DNA of 14,783 nt from Clostridiales bacterium (GTDB taxonomy: Bacteria; Bacillota; Clostridia; Oscillospirales; Oscillospiraceae). The notes beneath the pieces are model-generated. The model ran no database searches. It worked only from the letters and a program-made list of their open reading frames with translations, and was not told the origin of the DNA. Shown piece by piece: positions 8,322 to 14,013 of this stretch. Location: positions 1 to 14,783 of the forward strand of contig JAHZEE010000019.1 of the NCBI GenBank assembly GCA_019421975.1, given 5' to 3'. The position numbers and the translations under genes were made by a program. The first letter of the stretch is position 1. The number at the start of each line of letters is the position of its first letter.

Positions 8322-9323
8322 ATGAAACGAGTATTACTTTTAACCACCGGCGGCACTATTGCAGCGCGCCCCGGCGATATGGGACTTGCCCCGCAGGTTG
8401 CCTCCGGCAGCCTGCTGGGGTATGTCTCAGAGCTTTCCAACCACTATGAGATTGAGGCTCGGGATATTCTGAGCATGGACAGCTCCAACATCCAGGCCGA
8501 GGAGTGGCAGACCATTGCCCGCGCGGTCTACGAGGAGCTGGACCGCTATGACGGCATCGTTATCACCCACGGCACCGACACCATGGCCTACACGGCCTCT
8601 ATGCTCAGCTATATGCTCCGGAACCTGAAAAAGCCGGTGGTCCTGACCGGTTCACAGATGCCCATTGAGAACCTGCTCACAGACGCCAGAAACAACCTGA
8701 GCACGGCATTTGCAGCGGTGGACGCCGAGATCCCCGGCGTGTCCATCGCGTTCAACCATAAGATCATCAACGGCTGCCGCGCCGTCAAGGTCCGCACCAT
8801 GGGCTTTGAGGCCTTTGAGAGTGTCAATGCCCCGTGCCTGGCCGAGGTCTATGCCAATGGCCTGCACAAGACCGGCGCGCTGCCGGTCCTGCCCGATCCG
8901 GCGCAGCCAACCATTCTGAAGGATCGGCTCTGCACCGATGTCTTTCTGCTGAAGCTGATCCCCGGCACCAATCCGGAGGTTCTGCGCATGCTGATGGATA
9001 TGCAGTACAAGGGGATTGTGCTGGAGACCTTCGGGGCGGGCGGCATGCACTTCCTTCGCCGGAATCTGCTGCCGGAGATGCAGCAGCTGACCGACCGCGG
9101 CGTCTCCATCGTGGCCTGCAGCCAGTGTCTGTATGAGACCAGCGACTTCTCCCTGTATGAGGTCGGCACGCGGCTGCTGGCCTGCGGCGTCATCCCCGGA
9201 CGGGATATGACCACAGAGGCCGCCGTCACCAAGCTCATGTGGACCCTGGGGCAGACCAGCGACCCGGAGGCAGTCCGCCGGATGTTTGATACCAACTACG
9301 CCGGGGAGGTCTCCCTGGCATAG
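8322..9323 (+). CDS. ansA: Type I L-asparaginase (cytoplasmic)
   Basis: The 333-residue product matches bacterial cytoplasmic asparaginases, which hydrolyse asparagine or related amides to the acid and ammonia. Motif 1 TTGGTIA (8-14) supplies the nucleophile Thr12. MDSSN (52-56) is the substrate-binding segment, and ITHGTDTM (81-88) is motif 2 with Thr85 and Asp86. There is no signal peptide, which argues against the periplasmic type II enzyme. The gene starts nine bases after the dehydratase stop with a weak AGGCGG ribosome site. Its operon position suggests that the amide substrate is an intermediate of the imported compound, not necessarily free asparagine. Family assignment is firm; exact specificity is not. 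Confidence 0.88.
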   Translation: MKRVLLLTTGGTIAARPGDMGLAPQVASGSLLGYVSELSNHYEIEARDILSMDSSNIQAEEWQTIARAVYEELDRYDGIVITHGTDTMAYTASMLSYMLRNLKKPVVLTGSQMPIENLLTDARNNLSTAFAAVDAEIPGVSIAFNHKIINGCRAVKVRTMGFEAFESVNAPCLAEVYANGLHKTGALPVLPDPAQPTILKDRLCTDVFLLKLIPGTNPEVLRMLMDMQYKGIVLETFGAGGMHFLRRNLLPEMQQLTDRGVSIVACSQCLYETSDFSLYEVGTRLLACGVIPGRDMTTEAAVTKLMWTLGQTSDPEAVRRMFDTNYAGEVSLA

Positions 9324-9339
9324 AAAGGAGCATCGCCCC

Positions 9340-9681
9340 TTGGCCTCCACCGCCGAATTCGTCCAGTATGTGGCAGACCAGCTCTCCGATGCGGGTACGA
9401 TCACCTACCGCAGGATGTTTGGGGAGTATGGGCTCTACTGTGACGGCCTCTTTTTTGCCGTGGTCTGTGACAATCAGCTCTTTCTGAAGCCCACACAGGC
9501 CGCGCAGAAGCTGCTGGCCGCGCCGGTGCTCCGCCCGCCCTATCCCGGCGCCTCCCCCTCGCTTCTGGTGGAGGACACCGAGGACCGGGCGCTGCTGTGT
9601 CAGCTGGCGAGGGCGACCTGCTCCGCCCTACCGCCGCCCAGGCCAAAGCGGACTCAAAAACCAAATAAAAAGCGCAGTTAG
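9340..9681 (+). CDS. TfoX N-terminal domain protein
   Basis: The 113-residue product has the TfoX_N pattern: YRRMFGEYGLYCDGLFFAVV near residues 25-44, then LFLKPT. TfoX in gamma-proteobacteria activates competence, but stand-alone TfoX_N proteins are widespread in Firmicutes and have no settled function. I choose TTG 9340 because AAAGGAG (9324-9330) lies nine bases upstream and the residues before it are encoded by the 3' end of the asparaginase gene; an ATG at 9286 would overlap that gene and lacks such a site. The basic Pro/Arg/Lys-rich tail is typical. It is probably the last gene of the operon, ending just before the AT-richer island. Confidence 0.75.
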   Translation: MASTAEFVQYVADQLSDAGTITYRRMFGEYGLYCDGLFFAVVCDNQLFLKPTQAAQKLLAAPVLRPPYPGASPSLLVEDTEDRALLCQLARATCSALPPPRPKRTQKPNKKRS

Positions 9682-9761
9682 ATAAGAAAGCAAGCAAAAG
9701 CCCTTTCATCATCGTGTTTTAAGGACAGCGGGCAAACAGGTTACAAGTGAATCACCGAGCA

Positions 9762-9793
9762 AAAGGGGCGTTATCGCAAGATAGCGCCCCTTT
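9762..9793 (+). terminator. Terminator-like hairpin at the left edge of the island
   Basis: AAAGGGGCGTTATC (9762-9775) pairs with 9780-9793 across GCAA, with one wobble. Only three T follow, so it is weak as a terminator. It lies 80 bases after the TfoX-like gene and may end the operon or protect its 3' end. Confidence 0.5.
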
Positions 9794-9805
9794 CTGCAGA
9801 TAGCC

Positions 9806-9838
9806 ACGCCGCAGATTGGAAAGTCTGTGGCGTTTTTT
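9806..9838 (+). terminator. Intrinsic terminator before the small Cys-rich ORF
   Basis: The arm CGCCGCAGATT (9807-9817) pairs with 9822-9832 across GGAA, with two wobbles, followed by six T (9833-9838). It is a good intrinsic terminator. It sits only 13 bases before the ribosome site of the next ORF, so it could also act as a leader terminator of that gene in the parent mobile element. Confidence 0.7.
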
Positions 9839-9868
9839 ATGCCCGCAGAAAAAGGAGGTGCAGCCGGA

Positions 9869-10086
9869 ATGTATTTCACGGGTGGAGAAAAACGGGCGTT
9901 TGAAATGCTCCTGCAGCAAAAGCATGATTTGACTGTTTTCAATCCGGCTGTGCCGGAGGTGATGAAGATTGCTGCACTTGCCATTTCTACCGCCCGAAGT
10001 GGAAATATGAGTTTTGCGTTTTCAAGGAATGTCCCTACTGCCCCGGCAAGTGGGCGAGGAAAACGCCTGTCAGCGTGGACGAATAG
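9869..10086 (+). pseudogene. Small Cys-rich mobile-element ORF, frameshifted
   Basis: ATG 9869 follows the strong site AAAGGAGGTG (9851-9860) and opens with MYFTGGEKRAFEMLLQQK. After about 30 codons this frame loses sense, while the frame one base back, open from 9928, continues with GDEDCCTCHFYRPKW, then CVFKECPYCPGKW, ending at TAG 10084-10086. The second part has six Cys in CCxC, C and CxxC spacing, a likely zinc-binding knuckle. Small Cys-rich ORFs with an xxCxFYxPxxKYxxCxFxxCPY pattern occur in integrative elements of gut Firmicutes, as I recall. The most natural join is near 9955-9963, giving about 71 residues. I see no slippery heptamer there, so an inactivating indel is more likely than programmed frameshifting. 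Confidence 0.5.
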
Positions 10087-10179
10087 ACACGAAAAAAGCC
10101 TTATTCTATGCGGCTTTACAGACGCGAGACCCGCATAGTCCGATACTTGATACCAAAAGGCGCAAAATCCCATGCAAAT

Positions 10180-10360
10180 CAATAAAGATATATCAAAAAA
10201 CAGATTTACAAAATACTGATTTAAGCAAGAACGGATCCATTCCTATCCTTTCCCCTCTTACCTTTTGACGAGGGCGCCGCGGCTATGCCGCCGGAACAGA
10301 AAGGAACGGAAGCAGAAAGCGAAAGCGCAGTAGAGATTTGCAGGGAAATTATTAAGGACA
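10180..10360 (+). pseudogene. RepA-like replication initiator remnant
   Basis: One frame reads KTDLQNTDLSKNGSIPILS up to a stop at 10266-10268, and the next frame takes over with PLLPFDEGAAAMPPEQ and continues to VEICREIIKDN at about 10357. The NTDLSKN-type tract followed by a Ser/Pro stretch and a YREIIKENI-like helix is the pattern I know from the linker and C-terminal domain of RepA-type initiators in plasmids and integrative elements of Clostridia. The N-terminal DNA-binding domain and the rest of the C-terminal domain are missing. It is therefore a broken internal fragment with at least one frameshift. Similarity is from memory and needs a database search. Confidence 0.4.
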
Positions 10361-10514
10361 ATTCTATAAGGGTCTGGGAAACTCCCAGCAAGCATTTTTC
10401 ACAAATGGGTACTCATCTGCTGTGCTTGCTACCTGCTCACAATCAGACAATACTGGTTTTGGCACAAGTGAAAGGGAAACCAGCTTTTGCCGGTCTCCCT
10501 TTCACATACTCAAT
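10361..10514. other. Non-coding stretch between the RepA-like remnant and the HxlR gene
   Basis: No supported gene is seen here; the short open frame running to 10518 loses recognisable sequence after about 10357. The only clear structure is the hairpin at 10468-10505. The stretch appears to be degraded mobile-element sequence. Confidence 0.4.
10468..10505 (-). terminator. Hairpin at the 3' end of the HxlR gene
   Basis: GTGAAAGGGA (10468-10477) pairs with 10496-10505, and the inner part can add further pairs. It lies ten bases beyond the HxlR stop codon on the minus strand. No T-run follows on either strand, so it is terminator-like rather than a canonical terminator. Confidence 0.45.
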
Positions 10515-10847
10515 CTAAAAATTTGCATGCTTTTCCTTATAATTCTCGCCCCACTCTGCCATGGCATTGATAATGGGTCGCATCGTTTCGCCTACTTCTG
10601 ATAATGTATATTCCACACGCGGCGGGACCTCTGGGTACACGGTACGAGTAACAAGCCCGTCCGCTTCCATTGAGCGCAAACTATCTGTTAATACTTTTTG
10701 GCTAATACCCTGTAAGTCTTTTTTTAACTCATTAAACCGCCAGGTACGGTGTAACAGGTTTCGCAAGATCAACAGCTTCCATTTGCTGCCTATCAACTGC
10801 ACTGTCGTTGCGACTGGACATTCTGGCAATTCTTCTTTTGTCAACAT
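10515..10847 (-). CDS. HxlR-family transcriptional regulator
   Basis: The 110-residue product is a winged-helix HxlR/MarR-like regulator: ECPVATTVQLIGSKWKLLIL at the N-terminus, RFNELKKDLQGISQKVLTDSLRSME as the recognition region, and TVYPEVPPRVEYTLSEVG as the wing. Cys10 is at the position of the conserved Cys used for thiol redox sensing in YodB and some other HxlR proteins. The start ATG 10845-10847 has AAAGGAG nine bases upstream. It is transcribed away from the precursor-peptide operon across a 195-base intergenic region holding both promoters and a dyad, so it probably controls the operon and itself. What it senses is unknown; oxidants or electrophiles are plausible given Cys10. Confidence 0.88.
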   Translation of the reverse strand: MLTKEELPECPVATTVQLIGSKWKLLILRNLLHRTWRFNELKKDLQGISQKVLTDSLRSMEADGLVTRTVYPEVPPRVEYTLSEVGETMRPIINAMAEWGENYKEKHANF

Positions 10848-10893
10848 CTCGGCAGGCTCCTTTCAATAGTTCAAAACAGAATGTAACATTTAA

Positions 10894-10922
10894 ATCATAG
10901 TGTAAGGGCGTAAAAAAATCAA
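10894..10922 (-). promoter_or_regulatory. Promoter of the HxlR gene
   Basis: On the minus strand TTGATT (10922-10917) and TATGAT (10899-10894) are spaced by exactly 17 bases, a strong sigma-A match. The start would be near 10887, giving a leader of about 40 bases to the ATG. Confidence 0.65.
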
Positions 10923-10926
10923 GGCA

Positions 10927-10944
10927 AGTTACAAAAAAGTGACT
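10927..10944. promoter_or_regulatory. Candidate HxlR operator dyad
   Basis: AGTTAC and GTGACT form an imperfect inverted repeat around six A. It lies just upstream of the HxlR -35 hexamer and about 45 bases before the -10 of the peptide operon, a position suitable for activating one promoter and repressing the other. Assigned by position and symmetry only. Confidence 0.4.
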
Positions 10945-10965
10945 AAGTAATAGATTTGTGCGTAC

Positions 10966-10993
10966 TTTTTTCTATCAAAAAGTTATTTACAAT
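10966..10993 (+). promoter_or_regulatory. Promoter of the precursor-peptide operon
   Basis: TACAAT (10988-10993) is a good -10 hexamer, but the spacing-correct -35 region (around 10966-10971, TTTTTT) is poor. A weak -35 fits an activator-dependent promoter. Transcription would start near 11000, inside the inverted repeat at 10995-11022. Confidence 0.5.
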
Positions 10994-10994
10994 A

Positions 10995-11022
10995 GAATTG
11001 CGGGGAAGATAACCCGCAATTC
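10995..11022 (+). promoter_or_regulatory. Inverted repeat at the transcript start of the peptide operon
   Basis: GAATTGCGGG (10995-11004) pairs perfectly with 11013-11022 across eight bases. It covers the expected start site. It could be an operator or, if transcribed, a 5' hairpin protecting the message; the ribosome site GGAGGT (11029-11034) stays free. Confidence 0.5.
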
Positions 11023-11042
11023 AAAATTGGAGGTAAAAGACT

Positions 11043-11180
11043 ATGGCAATTTCAAATCTGTTTGGTTGGAGCAAAAAAGAAACTGCATCTGCTGCTTGCG
11101 GCTCTGCTTGTGGTGCTTCTGATAAGCCGGAAGAAAAGCCCGCGGCTTGTGGTTCTGCCTGCGGCGCTGGCGATAAGTAA
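11043..11180 (+). CDS. ACGX-repeat RiPP precursor peptide (45 aa)
   Basis: A 45-codon gene with GGAGGT eight bases before ATG 11043. The N-terminal half (MAISNLFGWSKKETAS) is leader-like; the C-terminal half carries two copies of AACGSACGA (Cys19/Cys23 and Cys36/Cys40, spacing i to i+4), each followed by a variable residue and DK, separated by PEEKP. The two eight-codon repeat cores differ at five third positions, all synonymous, so the protein sequence and not the DNA is being preserved. The gene lies directly ahead of a radical SAM/SPASM enzyme, the normal place for a modified-peptide precursor. This matches the ACGX-repeat peptide family paired with SPASM proteins in in-silico surveys (Haft and co-workers, from memory). 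The product and function are unknown; thioether formation at Cys is plausible. Confidence 0.85.
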   Translation: MAISNLFGWSKKETASAACGSACGASDKPEEKPAACGSACGAGDK

Positions 11181-11203
11181 GATTGCCTGCCAACCCCTTG
11201 ACC

Positions 11204-11229
11204 GTTCCCGGCGGGAAACCGCCGGGAAC
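11204..11229 (+). terminator. Hairpin between precursor and maturase genes
   Basis: GTTCCCGGCGG (11204-11214) pairs perfectly with 11219-11229 across a GAAA tetraloop. No T-run follows. It probably lowers transcription into, or stabilises message upstream of, the maturase so that precursor is made in excess over enzyme, a common arrangement in peptide-modification loci. Confidence 0.65.
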
Positions 11230-11300
11230 AATTGTAATAAGCCATTCGGGTAAACCGATTTTTATAGAAACAGAAAAATTGCGGAAACGAGGAATTGATA

Positions 11301-12314
11301 ATGCAATGGCATATTACCGACGAATGCGATCAGCGGTGCAAACATTGTTATATCTTTTCGGAGGACATCGGTAAAAATCTGGACGCTATGACATGGCAGC
11401 AGATACAAGATACCTTTTATAACTGCTTGGATTTTTGCGAGGTATATGGCCGCCTGCCATATTTTTATATTACAGGCGGGGATCCCATCTTGCACCCGGA
11501 TTTTTGGCGGCTGCTTGGATTGATGAAAGAACGCGACATTCCTTTTACCATTCTCGGCAATCCGTTTCATTTGAATGATGAGGTATGCCAACGGCTGAGG
11601 GAATACGGCTGTCAAAAATACCAGCTTTCGCTCGATGGTATGCGGGAAACCCATGATTGGTTCCGCAAGCCGGGGGCCTTTGATTGCACTCTTGAAAAAA
11701 TTGCTTGTATCAAAAAGGCGGGGATCCGATCTGTCATTATGACAACGGTATCGGGGACGAATATCAAAGAAATCCCCGCAATCATTGACACGGTTGTGGA
11801 AGCAGGCGTCGATGTATTTGCCTTTGCTCGTTATTGCCCCACCAGCGAGGAAAAAGATACCGGCATGACTCCGCAGGAATACCGGGAATTGCTTGATATC
11901 TGCTATAAAAAGTTTCAAGCATACGAAGCAGCAGGCTGCTCCACCTATTTCAATAAAAAAGACCACTTGTGGACGCTTTACGAATATGAAAACGGGATTT
12001 TCAAAATCCCGGAGGACGCACAGGACGGTATTATTTATGGTGGCTGCAACTGTGGGAATTGCCACATGACAATACTTCCTACTGGCGATATTTATGCTTG
12101 CCGCCGCGTACAAAACAGCAAAGTTGGTAATGTGTTGGAAGATCGGATTGCCGACATTTGGGTCTGCCAAATGGAAACCTACCGGGACTATACAGGGTTT
12201 GAAAAGTGCGCTAAATGTGAACTCTTGGCATGGTGCCGGGGCTGTCCTGCTGTTGCAAGCGGCAAAGACGGTAACTTTTACGCTGCTGATCCCCAATGTT
12301 GGAAAGAGGTATAA
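11301..12314 (+). CDS. Radical SAM/SPASM peptide maturase, ACGX-type system
   Basis: The 337-residue product begins almost directly with the radical SAM cluster motif CDQRCKHC (Cys9, Cys13, Cys16), followed by an ITGGDPILHPDF segment, the GGE-like SAM-binding motif. The C-terminal SPASM-type domain is Cys-rich: Cys249, 251, 254, 267, 289, 303, 306, 312, 315 and 333, enough for auxiliary iron-sulfur clusters, with LPTGDIYACRR typical of SPASM enzymes. Such proteins modify ribosomal peptides, often forming thioether or C-C bonds at or near Cys. ATG 11301 is preferred over TTG 11295 because the site GAGGA (near 11289-11293) is too close to the latter. The precursor gene lies 120 bases upstream and the nitroreductase gene two bases downstream. 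Confidence 0.88.
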   Translation: MQWHITDECDQRCKHCYIFSEDIGKNLDAMTWQQIQDTFYNCLDFCEVYGRLPYFYITGGDPILHPDFWRLLGLMKERDIPFTILGNPFHLNDEVCQRLREYGCQKYQLSLDGMRETHDWFRKPGAFDCTLEKIACIKKAGIRSVIMTTVSGTNIKEIPAIIDTVVEAGVDVFAFARYCPTSEEKDTGMTPQEYRELLDICYKKFQAYEAAGCSTYFNKKDHLWTLYEYENGIFKIPEDAQDGIIYGGCNCGNCHMTILPTGDIYACRRVQNSKVGNVLEDRIADIWVCQMETYRDYTGFEKCAKCELLAWCRGCPAVASGKDGNFYAADPQCWKEV

Positions 12315-12316
12315 AC

Positions 12317-12895
12317 ATGGATCTGCTTGAACTGATGAAATATCGCCGTTCTATCCGAAAATATGAAGATAGACAAATTGAGCGCGGCGATCTTGAAAAA
12401 ATCGTGGAAGCAGGGCTTTATGCTCCAAACGCAGGAGGCGGCCAACGAGCGATCGTCCGCGCCATACACAATAAGGAACTCTGTGAAAAGATTGGGAAAC
12501 TCAATATTGCAAGATTTGACCGTAAAAATCTATCTGGCTCTTATGTATCGAGCGAGCAGCCCAGCATTATTGATGACCCGACTATTCAAAGCGGGTTTTA
12601 CGGTGCGCCGACCGTTTGCGTGATTTTCGGCCCGGAATATTTTTTATATAGCACGCCGGACGCTTTCTGTTGCGCTGAAAATATGGTGCTGGCGGCAACA
12701 CAGCTTGGGCTTTCGTCCTGTATCATTGCGCGGGGTGAGGAAACCTTTGACAATGAAATTGGTGCAGCCTACTTAAAAGAATGGGAAATCCCCGAAAACT
12801 ATGTTGCCCGCTGCTTTGTACTTTTGGGCTACTGTAAGGGCGATTATCCGGCGGTGAAGCCGAGAAAAGAAAATCGCGCAAAAATTATCGAGTGA
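12317..12895 (+). CDS. Nitroreductase-family flavoprotein
   Basis: The 192-residue product has the FMN-binding nitroreductase opening RRSIRKYEDRQIERGDLEKI and LYAPNAGGGQ, then GLSSCIIARGEE and a C-terminal LLGYCKGDYP segment. Family members transfer electrons from NAD(P)H to nitro groups, quinones or flavins; related enzymes act as dehydrogenases in peptide maturation (for example azoline oxidation). ATG 12317 is chosen because AGAGGT lies six bases upstream and the gene then starts two bases after the maturase stop; an earlier ATG at 12296 would overlap the maturase. Its place in the operon suggests a second modification step on the ACGX peptide, or supply of reducing power to the maturase clusters. 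Neither is shown. Confidence 0.85.
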   Translation: MDLLELMKYRRSIRKYEDRQIERGDLEKIVEAGLYAPNAGGGQRAIVRAIHNKELCEKIGKLNIARFDRKNLSGSYVSSEQPSIIDDPTIQSGFYGAPTVCVIFGPEYFLYSTPDAFCCAENMVLAATQLGLSSCIIARGEETFDNEIGAAYLKEWEIPENYVARCFVLLGYCKGDYPAVKPRKENRAKIIE

Positions 12896-12911
12896 ATATA
12901 AGGAGTGCACA

Positions 12912-13352
12912 ATGGAATATTTCAAAGAAAATCATACGATTTATATTCGAATTGATAAAGATGAAAGTATCATAGATACCGTTCAAGCGGTGTGCAAACT
13001 CGAAAAGATATACACAGGGTATTTTGGGGGAATTGGGGCTTGTGATCTCATTGTCCTTTCGACCTATATTCCAGACAAAAATGAGTTTACAGACCACACA
13101 ATTTCCGGCATGATCGAAATGATCTCCCTTATGGGGAATATTTCTGTTGACGACAATAACAATCCTGTTCTTCATTGTCACGGTTCTTTTTCTTTCTTAA
13201 ACCCAGACGGAAATATCGCTGTAACAGCCGGACATTTAAAAGATGCCCGCATTAGTTATACAGGTGAAATCATCTTGCATACAGCAGATATGAAAATTGG
13301 CAGAATGATTGACCCGAAAACCGGGATTGAAGTATGGAAACTACCCCAATAG
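12912..13352 (+). CDS. PPC/DUF296-domain protein
   Basis: The 146-residue product is a single bacterial PPC (DUF296) domain. Diagnostic parts are FGGIGACD near residues 36-43, HCHGSFS (about residues 92-98), and AVTAGHLKDARISYTGEIIL. Plant homologues carry this domain in AT-hook proteins; bacterial single-domain forms are trimers without a settled role. The His-x-His and GHL elements cluster in the trimer and may bind a metal or small ligand. AGGAG (12901-12905) precedes ATG 12912, 16 bases after the nitroreductase stop, so it is probably the fourth gene of the peptide operon. It may be a cargo gene unrelated to peptide modification; confidence in the domain is high, in the role low. Confidence 0.8.
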   Translation: MEYFKENHTIYIRIDKDESIIDTVQAVCKLEKIYTGYFGGIGACDLIVLSTYIPDKNEFTDHTISGMIEMISLMGNISVDDNNNPVLHCHGSFSFLNPDGNIAVTAGHLKDARISYTGEIILHTADMKIGRMIDPKTGIEVWKLPQ

Positions 13353-13355
13353 GAG

Positions 13356-13679
13356 CGTGATAACTGTGTTTCCAAAGAAAAATTACCCTTGACAAAGCAT
13401 TTGTATGAGGTATTGCGCGAGGAAATCAAACAGCAGGAGAAGAAAAAGGCCAATGTAAAAGCCTTTATCAGCGCAGTAAAAAAGTACACCGATATGCAGG
13501 ATCTTGACGCTTCCACATCGCGGGAGTTTATAGACCGTATCGAAGTTTCCCATACCGACAAGGAATTCAAAACATGGGAAATTACGATTGTCTATAACTT
13601 CATCGGCGCAGCGTTTGATTTTGGACGGGCAATCGAAAAAGCACAAAATACAACTGAAAAACAGCAAGGAACGGCATAG
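13356..13679 (+). pseudogene. Large serine recombinase C-terminal stub (TnpX-like)
   Basis: About 107 codons open in the same frame as the PPC gene, starting just after its stop, read VREEIKQQEKK-like coiled coil, then AFISAVKKYTDMQDLDASTSREFIDRIEV and ITIVYNFIGAAFDF. This is the C-terminal coiled coil plus the DUF4368-type tail of large serine recombinases that excise and insert Tn4451-like and related elements. The catalytic Ser domain and DNA-binding domain are absent, and no good start with a ribosome site is seen (TTG 13389 is the only candidate). It is a decayed recombinase end and marks the right side of the island. The stop TAG 13677-13679 lies within the following hairpin. Confidence 0.7.
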
Positions 13680-13703
13680 CCGTTTGGCTACGCCGTTCCT
13701 TGC
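13664..13703 (+). terminator. Long hairpin after the recombinase stub
   Basis: An 18-base stem (13664-13681 with 13686-13703, one mismatch, loop GTTT) overlaps the end of the recombinase fragment. The downstream TTCAATGTTTTC is only partly T-rich. It is probably the native 3' hairpin of the recombinase gene in the parent element. Confidence 0.6.
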
Positions 13704-13724
13704 TTCAATGTTTTCTTAATTCAC

Positions 13725-13751
13725 CGCCCCTTAGCCGGGGCGCTTTTTATT
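13725..13751 (+). terminator. Intrinsic terminator at the right island edge
   Basis: CGCCCC (13725-13730) pairs with GGGGCG (13737-13742) across TTAGCC, followed by CTTTTTATT. The T-run faces the + strand, so it would stop transcription leaving the island before it enters the convergent kinase/TIGR04076 genes, whose 3' end overlaps it. Confidence 0.65.
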
Positions 13752-14013
13752 CGTCGATCCGTTCAATTCGGAATACATTGATGGTGCCCACATCCGGGCA
13801 GCAGAACACTGCCGTCCCCGGCGCCTGGCCCGGGATCTGTCCGCCATACCGCAGAATATCCACATAGGGAAAGGCCACATGCATGGCCATGGGGCAGAGT
13901 CTGCCACGCTCTGTGTCAAAGTCAAAGCTCTCCCCCACCCGGTGTCCCCGGTGGCAGGGGCACTCGCCCTTCTGGTCGATCAGCGTGATCCGAATTCTGG
14001 GCCTCTGATTCAT
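13747..14013 (-). CDS. TIGR04076-family small protein
   Basis: The 88-residue product matches the pattern I know as TIGR04076: an IRITLIDQKGECPCHRGHRVG opening with a CxCHxGH cluster, LCPMAMHVAFPYVDILRYGG in the middle, and CCPDVGTINVFRIER near the end. No function is established. The conserved Cys and His residues could bind a metal. The ATG (14011-14013) overlaps the kinase stop by four bases (ATGA), so translation should be coupled to the kinase gene. Composition is again GC-rich, like the left flank. Confidence 0.75.
   Translation of the reverse strand: MNQRPRIRITLIDQKGECPCHRGHRVGESFDFDTERGRLCPMAMHVAFPYVDILRYGGQIPGQAPGTAVFCCPDVGTINVFRIERIDE

Noticed and set aside
9827..10138. A 103-codon frame taken as one intact gene
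   Set aside because: Only the part from ATG 9869 to about 9960 looks genuine; after that the Cys-rich sense lies in another frame, so it is treated as a frameshifted remnant.
10285..10518. A 77-codon frame taken as a stand-alone gene
   Set aside because: It has no ribosome site, its first 25 codons fit an internal RepA-like piece, and the rest is unrelated sequence.
11262..12296. A 344-codon open frame on the minus strand
   Set aside because: It lies opposite the radical SAM gene with all its Cys motifs; no ribosome site or recognisable motif supports the antisense frame.
9682..13740. Direct repeats (att sites) flanking the island
   Set aside because: I found only short matches such as TCACCG near both ends, which are expected by chance.
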